DNA of 6,944 nt from an uncultured Bacteroidota bacterium. GTDB taxonomy: Bacteria; Bacteroidota; Bacteroidia; Chitinophagales; Chitinophagaceae. Numbering within the stretch: the first letter of the stretch is position 1; each line of letters starts with the position of its first letter. The notes under the pieces are model-generated. The model was not told where the DNA came from. It was given only the letters and a program-made list of their open reading frames with translations, and made no database searches. The stretch is taken from NCBI GenBank assembly GCA_903933995.1, contig CAIZMD010000159.1, positions 1-6,944 of the forward strand. The letters run 5' to 3'. Position numbers and translations under genes: made by a program. Positions 1 to 6,944 of the stretch are shown piece after piece.

Positions 1-1192
1 AGGATTTGCCATTACTGAAAAACAGGCCAATGGCTTTAATGGTGAAAAAGCCATTTTTCAAAAACAAAATACCCAACCCATTGCATTTGTTAAAGAAACC
101 AAGTGGAAAGTGGGCGATACTTTGATTCAAAAAGAATTAGCAGCTACTTTAAAAAGAATTCAAAAAGATGGCGCCAAAGGTTTTTATGATGGTGAGACGG
201 CAAAATTACTGGTGGCAGAAATGCAAAAAGGGAATGGTATCATTAGCTTGGATGATTTGAAAAACTATACGGCCAAACTCAGAAACCCCATTGAGTTTGA
301 TTATAGAGGTCATCATATAGTCAGTTTTGCCCCTCCTAGTAGCGGCGGCTTATTGATCAATCAAATGATGAAAATGATTGAAAAATACCCAGTAGGTGAA
401 TACAAATTTCAATCTGTAAAATCTGTGCAGTTGATGATTGAAGCAGAACGTAGGGCTTACGCCGATAGGGCCGAGCATATGGGTGACCCAGATTTTTATA
501 AAGTCCCTGTAAAAACCCTAACAAGTGATGCCTACTTGGCAAAAAGAATGAGCGATTATAGTCCGGACAAAGCAGGTGTGAGTGCTGCCATTACGGCCGG
601 AGCTATCCACGAAAGTGAAGAGACTACCCATATTAGTATTGTAGACGCTGCGGGTAATATGGTTAGCGTTACCACTACCCTAAATGATACCTATGGCAGC
701 AAAACAGTGGTGGCAGGAGCTGGCTTTTTATTAAACAATGAAATGGATGATTTTAGTGTAAAACCAGGCGTACCCAATATGTATGGTGCTATTGGTGGTG
801 AGGCCAATGCCATCGCCCCAGGCAAAAGAATGTTGAGTTCCATGACACCAACACTGGTATTGAAAAACAAAAAGCCCTATGTAGTTATTGGAACACCCGG
901 TGGTACTACTATTCCAACATCGGTTTATCAGGGATTGGTAAATATCATTGACTTTAACATGAGTGCTTCTGATGCCATTAACAAACCTAAGTTTCACCAC
1001 CAATGGCAACCAGATGTAGTAATGATTGAAAAAGATTTTGATGCTAATACCAAAAAACAATTGTTGGCCATGGGTTATAAATTGGTAGACAGGGGTGGTA
1101 TTGGAAGAACCGAAGCCATTCGTATTTTGTCAGATGGCAAAAAAGAAACCGCTGCAGATATTCGCGGAGACGATGCGGTAGCTGGCTTTTAA
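1..1192 (+). CDS. ggt: Gamma-glutamyltransferase (glutathione hydrolase), C-terminal part; 5' end outside window
   Basis: This Ntn-hydrolase cleaves the gamma-glutamyl bond of glutathione and related compounds and transfers the glutamyl group to water or amino acids; family members are secreted or periplasmic and self-cleave into large and small subunits. The frame is open from the left edge (first full codon at 2), giving 397 visible residues; the signal peptide and the N-terminal large-subunit part with the substrate-binding Arg are missing. The cleavage site and nucleophile is the Thr at 623-625 in ETTHISIVD. From memory of the E. coli enzyme, residues fall at exactly matching spacing: Asn411 (683), Asp433 (749), lid-loop Tyr444 (782), Ser462-Ser463 (836-841, SSMTPT) and Gly483-Gly484 (899-904, TPGGTT). 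Large-subunit motifs PPSSGG and YADRAEHMGDPDF are also present. A lid loop (KPGVPNMYG) is retained. The protein ends DDAVAGF, as in the family, so the 3' end is intact. No in-frame ATG near 110 marks a start; the GTG there is an internal Val. Confidence 0.97.
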   Translation, partial: GFAITEKQANGFNGEKAIFQKQNTQPIAFVKETKWKVGDTLIQKELAATLKRIQKDGAKGFYDGETAKLLVAEMQKGNGIISLDDLKNYTAKLRNPIEFDYRGHHIVSFAPPSSGGLLINQMMKMIEKYPVGEYKFQSVKSVQLMIEAERRAYADRAEHMGDPDFYKVPVKTLTSDAYLAKRMSDYSPDKAGVSAAITAGAIHESEETTHISIVDAAGNMVSVTTTLNDTYGSKTVVAGAGFLLNNEMDDFSVKPGVPNMYGAIGGEANAIAPGKRMLSSMTPTLVLKNKKPYVVIGTPGGTTIPTSVYQGLVNIIDFNMSASDAINKPKFHHQWQPDVVMIEKDFDANTKKQLLAMGYKLVDRGGIGRTEAIRILSDGKKETAADIRGDDAVAGF

Positions 1193-1196
1193 ATAA

Positions 1197-1733
1197 ATGA
1201 TTATGGAAGGATTTTTAAAAGATTGTATTAAGCGATTCCTTTATTACAAAGAATTGGGTGATAGAACTTTAGAGCAAATCAGTGAGGAAGAATTGCATTG
1301 GATGCCTAGTTCTGAGAGCAATAGCATTGCCCTAATCATTCAACACATGCATGGTAATATGAAAAGCCGTTGGACCAATTTCCTAACCGAAGACGGAGAG
1401 AAACCCTGGCGCAATCGGGACCAAGAATTTGAGCAACCCATCTGGACAAAGGAAGCGGCATTAGATATATGGAACCAAGGTTGGAACTGTTTATTAGATA
1501 CCCTTGCTGGTCTTCAAACAGAGGATCTTCAAAAAACCATTTATATCAGAACAGAACCGCTATTGGTGTATGATGCCATCTTGAGACAATTAGCCCATTA
1601 CCCCTACCATGTAGGCCAAATTGTCTATATAGGCCGGATGATCCGGAATGAACAATGGAAGAACTTGAGTATTCCAAAAGGGAATAGTCAGGCTTTTAAT
1701 GAACAAATGAAAAAGAGTTCTCCCAGTCATTAA
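1197..1733 (+). CDS. DUF1572 family protein (DinB/YfiT-like metal-binding four-helix bundle)
   Basis: The 178-residue product has the hallmark DUF1572 block SRWTNFLTEDGEKPW at residues 57-71, followed by RNRDQEFE. It carries the three His that bind a divalent metal in the DinB superfamily: His50 (in IIQHMHGN) and His134/His138 (in LAHYPYHVGQI). The length is normal, and it has no signal peptide or membrane segment, so it should be cytoplasmic. The biochemical role of DUF1572 is not established; relatives in the superfamily include bacillithiol and mycothiol S-transferases, so a thiol- or metal-dependent transferase is a reasonable guess only. The ATG at 1197 lies 4 bases after the ggt stop; a second ATG two codons on (1203) is an equally possible start. 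There is no Shine-Dalgarno, only an A/T-rich TAAATAA. The spacing suggests an operon with ggt and perhaps translational coupling. Family assignment is strong; function is unknown. Confidence 0.93.
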   Translation: MIMEGFLKDCIKRFLYYKELGDRTLEQISEEELHWMPSSESNSIALIIQHMHGNMKSRWTNFLTEDGEKPWRNRDQEFEQPIWTKEAALDIWNQGWNCLLDTLAGLQTEDLQKTIYIRTEPLLVYDAILRQLAHYPYHVGQIVYIGRMIRNEQWKNLSIPKGNSQAFNEQMKKSSPSH

Positions 1734-1790
1734 GGCTTTCTTGTAATTAAATGCATCCAATGGTAGCATTTATGAAAGTTTGGTACTGAA

Positions 1791-1821
1791 TTTGCCTAAG
1801 AGTAGGTATTGATTAATTTTA
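1791..1821 (+). promoter_or_regulatory. Candidate Bacteroidota-type promoter for the tamB-like gene
   Basis: TTTG at 1791-1794 is followed after 19 bases by TAATTTTA at 1814-1821. This matches the Bacteroidota primary-sigma consensus (TTTG at -33, TAnnTTTG at -7) in 9 of 10 fixed positions; only the final G of the -7 box differs. Transcription would begin at about 1826-1829, leaving a leader of only 11-14 bases before the proposed CTG start at 1840. It lies in the only sizeable gap between plus-strand genes, just ahead of a new large gene, which supports it. In AT-rich DNA such matches also arise by chance. Confidence 0.4.
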
Positions 1822-1835
1822 CCCCAAACCAACCT

Positions 1836-1846
1836 GCTTCTGAAGC
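1836..1846. repeat. 11-bp palindrome GCTTCTGAAGC over the proposed tamB start codon
   Basis: GCTTC-T-GAAGC is a perfect 5-bp inverted repeat around a single central base. Its middle three bases, CTG at 1840-1842, are the proposed start codon. In RNA it could at most form a 4-bp stem with a 3-base loop. It sits about 10 bases downstream of the predicted transcription start, where an operator or a translation-damping hairpin could act, but a palindrome of this size can easily be coincidence. Confidence 0.25.
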
Positions 1847-4800
1847 GAGCCCTCAACATATCAAGAAGAACTTTACTAAGCCTTTTGGCAGTCTTGCTGC
1901 TGCTATTTGTAGCCATTCAAACGGAGTGGGTGCAAAATAAGTTGGTAGGAATGGTCACTGAGCGGTTGACCAAACAAATTGGTACAGAAATCAAGATAGA
2001 CCATGTAAGTTTTTCCCTGTTCAACAAAATGAACCTAGACGGAGTATTAATTAGGGACAAACAAAAAGATAGTTTGCTTTATGCAGGTCATATAAAAGTG
2101 AGGATTACGGATTGGTTTTTTTTCAAGGACCAAATTGTACTCAAATACATTGGACTAGAAGATGCTACTGTTAAATTGAATAGAAAAGATTCCGTTTGGA
2201 ACTATCAATTTATTGCCAACTTTTTTGCAAGCCCTGGTCCAAAAAAGAAGTCTCCCAGCAAATTAGACCTTGACTTAAAAAAACTGGATTTAAAAAACAT
2301 TCATTTTATCCAAGATGACAGATGGATTGGAGAAATAATGGAATTTAAATTAGGCAGTGTATTAGTAGACGTGGAACGGATGGATTTTAGCAAGTCTATT
2401 TTTCAAATCAATGAAATAGCCTTAGAAAAGCCTTATTTCAAATTACTTGAAATGGATGGTTTAAGGCCAGATTCCTTGAGAAAAAAATACGACCCCAATT
2501 TTAAGGATACGGCCATGTATTTTAATGCTGGTGATATTGCCGTTCATGTACAACGCATCAAACTCAAAGACGGTCAGGTTTGGATTGAAGCCAATGAAGG
2601 ATCACCTATTCAATTGTTTGACCCCGAGCACATTCGTCTTAGCAAACTAAATGGCACTATCAATGGATTCCATTTTGTAAAAGACACCATGCGTGCCAAT
2701 ATTGATTTAGCGGTAAAAGACAGAAGTGGTTTTGAATTAAAAAAATTACAAGCCCGTTTTAGATTTACTCCCCAAATTATGGAGCTTGGCAACCTAAATC
2801 TGCAAACCAATAAAAGCAAGTTAGGTTCTTATTATGCCATGAAGTATAGAGACTTCAATCATGACTTTGGAGAATATGAGACGGATGTAACAATGGTAGC
2901 CAATTTCAAAGACGCCAAAGTGCATAGCGATGACGTAGCATATTTTGCTCCTGAGCTAAGTGACTTACACAAACTCATTGAACTAAGTGGTAATTTCAAC
3001 GGTACGGTTACAGATTTTCAAGTAAAAAATCTTGCTGCTAGGGGCGGAACAGGAAGTACTTTGGTAGGAGAATTATCCATGAAAGGCTTGCCTGATATTA
3101 ATACAACCAATATCATTTTTAGCAATGGTACTATTCAAACCAATTATTTTGACTTAGGCATTATTCCCTCTTTAAAAGATATCTCCGTTCCAAATTTGGC
3201 AGCACTTGGCAAAATTATTTATCGCGGTAATTTCAAGGGCACTATTAATAATTTTGTTACAGACGGATTATTGAGCTCCGCACTTGGGGCTGTAAAAACC
3301 AATATTAGTATGAAATTTCCTAAGAAGGGAGATGCAACCTATACGGGTGACATTGAAACCAATCGATTTCAGATTGGGAAATTCTTGGACTATGCCAAAT
3401 TGGGATTGGTAGATTTTAAGGGCAAAATTGATGGTAGTGGATTTGATATTAATAAATTGAAAACTACTCTTGACGGAAAAATTAATAGCATTGAATTTAA
3501 CGATTACGCTTATAGCAATATCATTACCAAGGGTACTTTTCAAAAAAAATACTTTAGTGGTGAAGTAAAAATAGACGACCCTAATCTTGATTTTACCAGC
3601 GATATTGAAATTGATTTAAACAAAGCCCAACCAAGTTATAATATTGTGGGTGACCTGGTACATTCCAATTTAAAAGCACTCAACCTTTACCCTGAAGCCA
3701 TTAAAATCACCGGTTTATTAGATGCTAATTTTACGGGCACCAATATTGATAACTTTTTAGGATCAGCTAAATTTCTAAACGCCAATATTAAAGGAGAAAG
3801 AACAGAGATTAGTTTTGATTCACTTAAACTTAGCTCTACCTATATAGACAGTGTAAAATCATTGTCCCTTACCAATAATGACTTTAATGCCAGCATCGTA
3901 GGAAAATTTAGCATTATGGAACTGCCTGCCAGTATCCAATCATTTTTGAACCACTACTACCCTGCTTATATTAAACCTCCCAAAACAGTACCTAAGAATC
4001 AGGTATTTGAAGTAACTGCCAATACCATTTATTTTGAGCCCTATTTAAAACTCTTGAATAAAAACCTAAGTGGTTTTAATGATGCTTCTGTACAAGGTTC
4101 TATTGATACTAGAAAAAACAACCTAGGCATTACGGCTAACCTTCCCTATGGCAAATACAAAAACTATATTGTTTCTGGGGCGCTGTTACAAGGAAAGGGG
4201 AATATGGATACCCTGAAACTAGGATTAGACGTGGGTAGTATTCATATTAGTGATAGCATTCGTTTTCCAAATTCGCATGTTGAACTTACAGCCATGAATG
4301 ATCATTCCATTCTATCCATTAAGACTAGTGCCGATAATACTTTAAACGATGCAGAAATCTTTACTGATGTCTTTACTTTTCAAAATGGATTTCGGATACA
4401 GTTTAAGCCATCCAGTTTTGTATTGAATGAAAAGAAATGGTTTATTGAGAAGAATGGGGAATTAGTCATTAGAAACAATAATATTGACGCCAAGAATGTA
4501 TTATTAACACAGGGCTTCCAAGAAATTAAAGTGGAAACCGAAGAAGAAGATGGTGGCAATACAAATAACCTGATTGTCAATTTAAAAAATGTATTTCTAG
4601 GCGACATCACCCATGTGTTTTTTAAGAACCCAAGAATTGAGGGAGTCAGCAGTGGTAATATTGTGCTCAGTGATTTCTTTGGTCAATTCCATGCAGATGC
4701 TCAATTGAATACGGAACAATTTAGACTGGATGAAGATAGCATTGGGCTGGTAAAAATTACCGCGTCTTATGATAGTAAAACAGGAAAGATTCCATTTACC

Positions 4801-6603
4801 CTGCAATCTCCTAATGATACTTATAGGCTCACCGCCAAGGGCAGCTATAACTTAATGGATAGTATTGGCAAACCTTTGCTCACAGATATTCAATTAGAAG
4901 ATAGTAAGATTAGCATTTTACACCGTTTTATTGGAGACCTCTTTAGTGACCTTACTGGCAGAGCTAAGGGGAATCTCTCCATTAGTGGAGACCCTAATGC
5001 ACCAGACTTATTGGGCAAGATTCAACTTCGCAAAGCAGGTATGAAAGTGAATTATACCCAAGTTCATTATTGGATAGATTCTGCAGAAGTAAAATTTGAA
5101 GAAGACGGGATTAATTTTGGTGACATCAATATCAGAGACAAGTATAATAACAAGGGTCTTATCAAAGGGAAGCTTTATGAAAAAGGTTTCAAAAACATGG
5201 TATTTGATTTTGACTTAAGCACCAACAAATTACTATTGATTGATACCAAACTCAAAGACAACCAACAGTTTTATGGAAAAGCTATTGGCAAGGCGCAGAT
5301 GAGTTTTAAGGGGCCTGAATACAATGCCAAAATGAATATTGTGGCAGAAGCAAACGATAGTTCTCATATCATACTTCCCAATAGTACCAGCAAGGAAAGT
5401 GGTCAAGCCGATTTTATTGTGTTCAAACAATACGGCAAAGAAATGGAAGCCGTAAAGTCTAATAGCAATTTCAACCTTGCTGTAGACTTAGACTTAACAG
5501 CCAATAACAAAGTAGCTATTGATGTGATTTTAGATGACCTTTCTGGTGACGTAATCAAAGCAGTAGGAAATGGCAGATTAAGAATTCATGCAGGTACTAT
5601 TGACCCCTTGACCATCAGAGGACGCTATAATATTGACCGTGGTAGTTATGACTTTAATTTCCAATCATTTATTCGTAAACCATTTGTCTTATTAAATGAT
5701 GTTGGCAACTATATTGAATGGAATGGAGATCCATATAAAGCAGACTTACATATAGACGCACAATACACAGCAGAACGCGTGAGTATGAGTGATTTGGTGG
5801 GTAATAATAATTTCAGTGGAGCCGTAAAAGCTTATCGCGGTGACGTTTATGTGATTGCACAGTTAAGAGAGAAACTGAGTCTTCCTAGTATCAAATTCAA
5901 ACTAGAATTCCCTCAGGGCAGCCCAGTTAAAACGGATAATGAATTTGCCGCTTTTTTAAGCAGGATTGAAAAAGACGATAATGAAATATTAAAGCAGGTT
6001 TCTTTCTTAATTGTTCTGGGTTCTTTTGCACCAACTGGAAACAACAATAGTACCGCAACCAACCCTTATTCCCTTGGGGTGAATACTATTTCACAAATGC
6101 TTACCAAGGAAATTAATAAAGCGGTTTCCAATATCCTTTATAAGATTACTGGAGACAAGAGTTTGCGTTTTGACGTAGGTGCTTCTATCTATAGCAGTAA
6201 CTCTTTATTAGACGTCAATAGTGGTGTTACTGCCAATAGCAATAGCCTTGATAGAACTAGGGTGAATATGAAATTGGGTTATGCTTTTGCCAATAACAAT
6301 ATTGTAGTAACACTGGGTAGTGATTTGGACTTTAATGTGAGCAATACTTCTGCCATACAGAATGGAAATTTTCAATGGTTGCCCGATTTTAATATTGAGT
6401 TTATTCTTACCAAGGATAAGAAACTTCGTGCCATTGTATTTACCAAGAATAGTCTAGATATTAGCGGTTCTACATTTGGAAGAAGAAACCGTCAAGGGGT
6501 TAGTATTTCTTATAGAAGAGATTTTGACAAGTTATTTGGCAACAAACAAGAAGAGATTGAATTCAAAGCACCGGCAGATAGTATTCCTGCAAAAAAGGAA
6601 TAA
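1840..6603 (+). CDS. tamB: TamB-like translocation/assembly module protein (AsmA superfamily, DUF490), giant inner-membrane-anchored envelope protein
   Basis: TamB-like proteins are anchored in the inner membrane and span the periplasm as a hydrophobic-grooved beta-structure, working with an Omp85 partner in outer-membrane protein assembly or phospholipid transport. Numbering from CTG 1840 (1,587 residues): a basic N-terminus (KRALNISRR), one membrane segment at about 11-27, then the AsmA-like start TEIKIDHVSF (49-58) and GVLIRDKQKDSLLYAG (68-83). Glycine-rich repeat units follow, such as GNFNGT (384), GNFKGT (463), GKIDGSG (528) and NFTGT (about 629). TamB-type blocks include LTGRAKGNLSISGDPNAPDL (from 1038) and GRLRIHAGTIDPLTIRGRY (from about 1245). 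The DUF490 region covers roughly 1140-1575 and ends in RQGVSISYRRDFDKLFG. The length is normal for Bacteroidota. The start is uncertain: the frame opens after TGA 1810-1812 and has no ATG before the membrane segment. TTG 1885 would give 1,572 residues but removes the basic residues that orient the anchor. CTG 1834 and ATT 1816 are other options. No partner gene is visible. Confidence 0.93.
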   Translation: MKRALNISRRTLLSLLAVLLLLFVAIQTEWVQNKLVGMVTERLTKQIGTEIKIDHVSFSLFNKMNLDGVLIRDKQKDSLLYAGHIKVRITDWFFFKDQIVLKYIGLEDATVKLNRKDSVWNYQFIANFFASPGPKKKSPSKLDLDLKKLDLKNIHFIQDDRWIGEIMEFKLGSVLVDVERMDFSKSIFQINEIALEKPYFKLLEMDGLRPDSLRKKYDPNFKDTAMYFNAGDIAVHVQRIKLKDGQVWIEANEGSPIQLFDPEHIRLSKLNGTINGFHFVKDTMRANIDLAVKDRSGFELKKLQARFRFTPQIMELGNLNLQTNKSKLGSYYAMKYRDFNHDFGEYETDVTMVANFKDAKVHSDDVAYFAPELSDLHKLIELSGNFNGTVTDFQVKNLAARGGTGSTLVGELSMKGLPDINTTNIIFSNGTIQTNYFDLGIIPSLKDISVPNLAALGKIIYRGNFKGTINNFVTDGLLSSALGAVKTNISMKFPKKGDATYTGDIETNRFQIGKFLDYAKLGLVDFKGKIDGSGFDINKLKTTLDGKINSIEFNDYAYSNIITKGTFQKKYFSGEVKIDDPNLDFTSDIEIDLNKAQPSYNIVGDLVHSNLKALNLYPEAIKITGLLDANFTGTNIDNFLGSAKFLNANIKGERTEISFDSLKLSSTYIDSVKSLSLTNNDFNASIVGKFSIMELPASIQSFLNHYYPAYIKPPKTVPKNQVFEVTANTIYFEPYLKLLNKNLSGFNDASVQGSIDTRKNNLGITANLPYGKYKNYIVSGALLQGKGNMDTLKLGLDVGSIHISDSIRFPNSHVELTAMNDHSILSIKTSADNTLNDAEIFTDVFTFQNGFRIQFKPSSFVLNEKKWFIEKNGELVIRNNNIDAKNVLLTQGFQEIKVETEEEDGGNTNNLIVNLKNVFLGDITHVFFKNPRIEGVSSGNIVLSDFFGQFHADAQLNTEQFRLDEDSIGLVKITASYDSKTGKIPFTLQSPNDTYRLTAKGSYNLMDSIGKPLLTDIQLEDSKISILHRFIGDLFSDLTGRAKGNLSISGDPNAPDLLGKIQLRKAGMKVNYTQVHYWIDSAEVKFEEDGINFGDINIRDKYNNKGLIKGKLYEKGFKNMVFDFDLSTNKLLLIDTKLKDNQQFYGKAIGKAQMSFKGPEYNAKMNIVAEANDSSHIILPNSTSKESGQADFIVFKQYGKEMEAVKSNSNFNLAVDLDLTANNKVAIDVILDDLSGDVIKAVGNGRLRIHAGTIDPLTIRGRYNIDRGSYDFNFQSFIRKPFVLLNDVGNYIEWNGDPYKADLHIDAQYTAERVSMSDLVGNNNFSGAVKAYRGDVYVIAQLREKLSLPSIKFKLEFPQGSPVKTDNEFAAFLSRIEKDDNEILKQVSFLIVLGSFAPTGNNNSTATNPYSLGVNTISQMLTKEINKAVSNILYKITGDKSLRFDVGASIYSSNSLLDVNSGVTANSNSLDRTRVNMKLGYAFANNNIVVTLGSDLDFNVSNTSAIQNGNFQWLPDFNIEFILTKDKKLRAIVFTKNSLDISGSTFGRRNRQGVSISYRRDFDKLFGNKQEEIEFKAPADSIPAKKE

Positions 6604-6605
6604 GT

Positions 6606-6944
6606 TTATTTAACCTTAATTGGCAAAGGGTCTGTTGGTAGCAATTTGCAATCCTTTAATCGGTATACCCAGAAATATCTTACAATGCCTTGGTTTCTTA
6701 CTTGATTTATCTGAACTGGTTTTTCAATGCTGGTAAAATAGCGGCCATATTCGGCTGCAACATCCATTGGCAGGTTAGATGGCACAATACAATAAGCGTC
6801 ATCCCCTATATTCAAACCAGGTCTTTGATGGTTTAACCAAGCAAATTTGTGTAAGTCTGTTAATGCCCCTACCCCAATTAGATTCATGCCATATTTTCTG
6901 GCAGTATAAAACTCCAAATGTCCTCCAGGAAACCATTTGGATAC
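6606..6944 (-). CDS. C-terminal part of a probable GT39-like (ArnT-type) membrane glycosyltransferase; 5' end outside window
   Basis: The minus-strand frame is open from the right edge (first codon GTA at 6944-6942) to TAA at 6608-6606, giving 112 residues. The visible part is soluble: it begins VSKWFPGGHLEFYTARKYGM and continues GVGALTDLHKFAWLNHQRPGL, GDDAYCIVPSNL, YGRYFTSIEKP and VRYFWVYRLKDCK. This resembles, from memory, the extracytoplasmic C-terminal tail of Bacteroidota family-39 glycosyltransferases, multi-pass enzymes that move sugars from lipid carriers to lipid or protein acceptors. The transmembrane and catalytic N-terminal parts lie outside the window, so the enzyme class is an inference. 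The frame looks genuinely coding: it has protein-like composition, there is no competing gene, and the end abuts tamB. The TTG at 6917 is an internal Leu rather than a start. The gene converges on tamB with a 2-base gap. Confidence 0.55.
   Translation of the reverse strand, partial: VSKWFPGGHLEFYTARKYGMNLIGVGALTDLHKFAWLNHQRPGLNIGDDAYCIVPSNLPMDVAAEYGRYFTSIEKPVQINQVRNQGIVRYFWVYRLKDCKLLPTDPLPIKVK

Noticed and set aside
110..112. GTG as the start of the gamma-glutamyltransferase gene
   Set aside because: The frame continues upstream to the window edge with family-like sequence (including AIF, then KVGDTLIQ as in the E. coli enzyme), so this is an internal Val in a truncated gene.
357..542. 61-codon minus-strand open frame inside ggt
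   Set aside because: It is antisense to conserved large-subunit sequence, has no start context and has no recognisable family.
731..1060. 109-codon open frame on the minus strand inside ggt
   Set aside because: It lies entirely opposite the conserved small subunit of gamma-glutamyltransferase, and the translation is Ile/Trp/Tyr-rich with no recognisable motif; it is a shadow frame.
1751..1789. 12-codon mini-ORF (MHPMVAFMKVWY) upstream of tamB
   Set aside because: It has no ribosome-binding site, lies upstream of the predicted transcription start, and lacks the runs of one amino acid expected of an attenuator leader.
1885..1887. TTG as the start of the tamB-like protein
   Set aside because: It would leave a membrane anchor with no basic residues in front of it, while the in-frame sequence just upstream provides a normal positively charged flank.
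2610..5430. Several minus-strand open frames of 65-91 codons inside the tamB-like gene
   Set aside because: They arise opposite a long AT-rich coding frame, are scattered without spacing or start signals, and resemble no known protein.
1..6944. Mobile elements, CRISPR arrays, tRNA/rRNA genes, phage or defence systems
   Set aside because: No terminal inverted repeats, spaced direct repeats, cloverleaf-like segments or recognisable transposase, integrase or nuclease motifs were seen on either strand by eye.

Overview
The window looks like an ordinary chromosomal segment from a Bacteroidota bacterium, most plausibly the Chitinophagia/Sphingobacteriia side, although the genus cannot be read from the sequence. 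Four things point there. The DNA is AT-rich and none of the visible starts has a clear Shine-Dalgarno site. The only good promoter candidate fits the Bacteroidota pattern (TTTG, 19-bp gap, TAnnTTTG-like). The very large TamB-like protein has the Bacteroidota form. The DUF1572 protein is a type common in that phylum.

Layout. From the left edge to 1192 (+) is the 3' two-thirds of a gamma-glutamyltransferase gene, cut by the window edge. Four bases later, 1197-1733 (+) encodes a DUF1572/DinB-superfamily helical-bundle protein with a complete His triad; the two genes are probably co-transcribed. A gene-free stretch of about 100 bases (1734-1839) holds a candidate promoter and a small palindrome. 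The region to 6603 (+) is one giant reading frame for a TamB-like AsmA-family envelope protein of about 1,590 residues. It has no ATG at a sensible position, and its N-terminus argues for a non-ATG start near 1840. On the minus strand, 6944-6606 is the C-terminal 112 residues of a further gene, tentatively a GT39-type membrane glycosyltransferase. It converges on tamB with only 2 bases between the stop codons.

How the genes relate. Gamma-glutamyltransferase acts on glutathione and gamma-glutamyl compounds outside the cytoplasm. DUF1572 belongs to the superfamily that includes thiol-dependent (bacillithiol/mycothiol) transferases, so a shared thiol or peptide-salvage theme is possible but unproven. 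TamB-like proteins bridge inner and outer membranes for lipid or outer-membrane-protein transport, and the convergent glycosyltransferase would also act at the envelope. I see no mobile element, CRISPR array, RNA gene, toxin-antitoxin pair or phage signature, and no evidence of a previously undescribed system. The points most worth checking are the tamB start region and the tight ggt-DUF1572 linkage.
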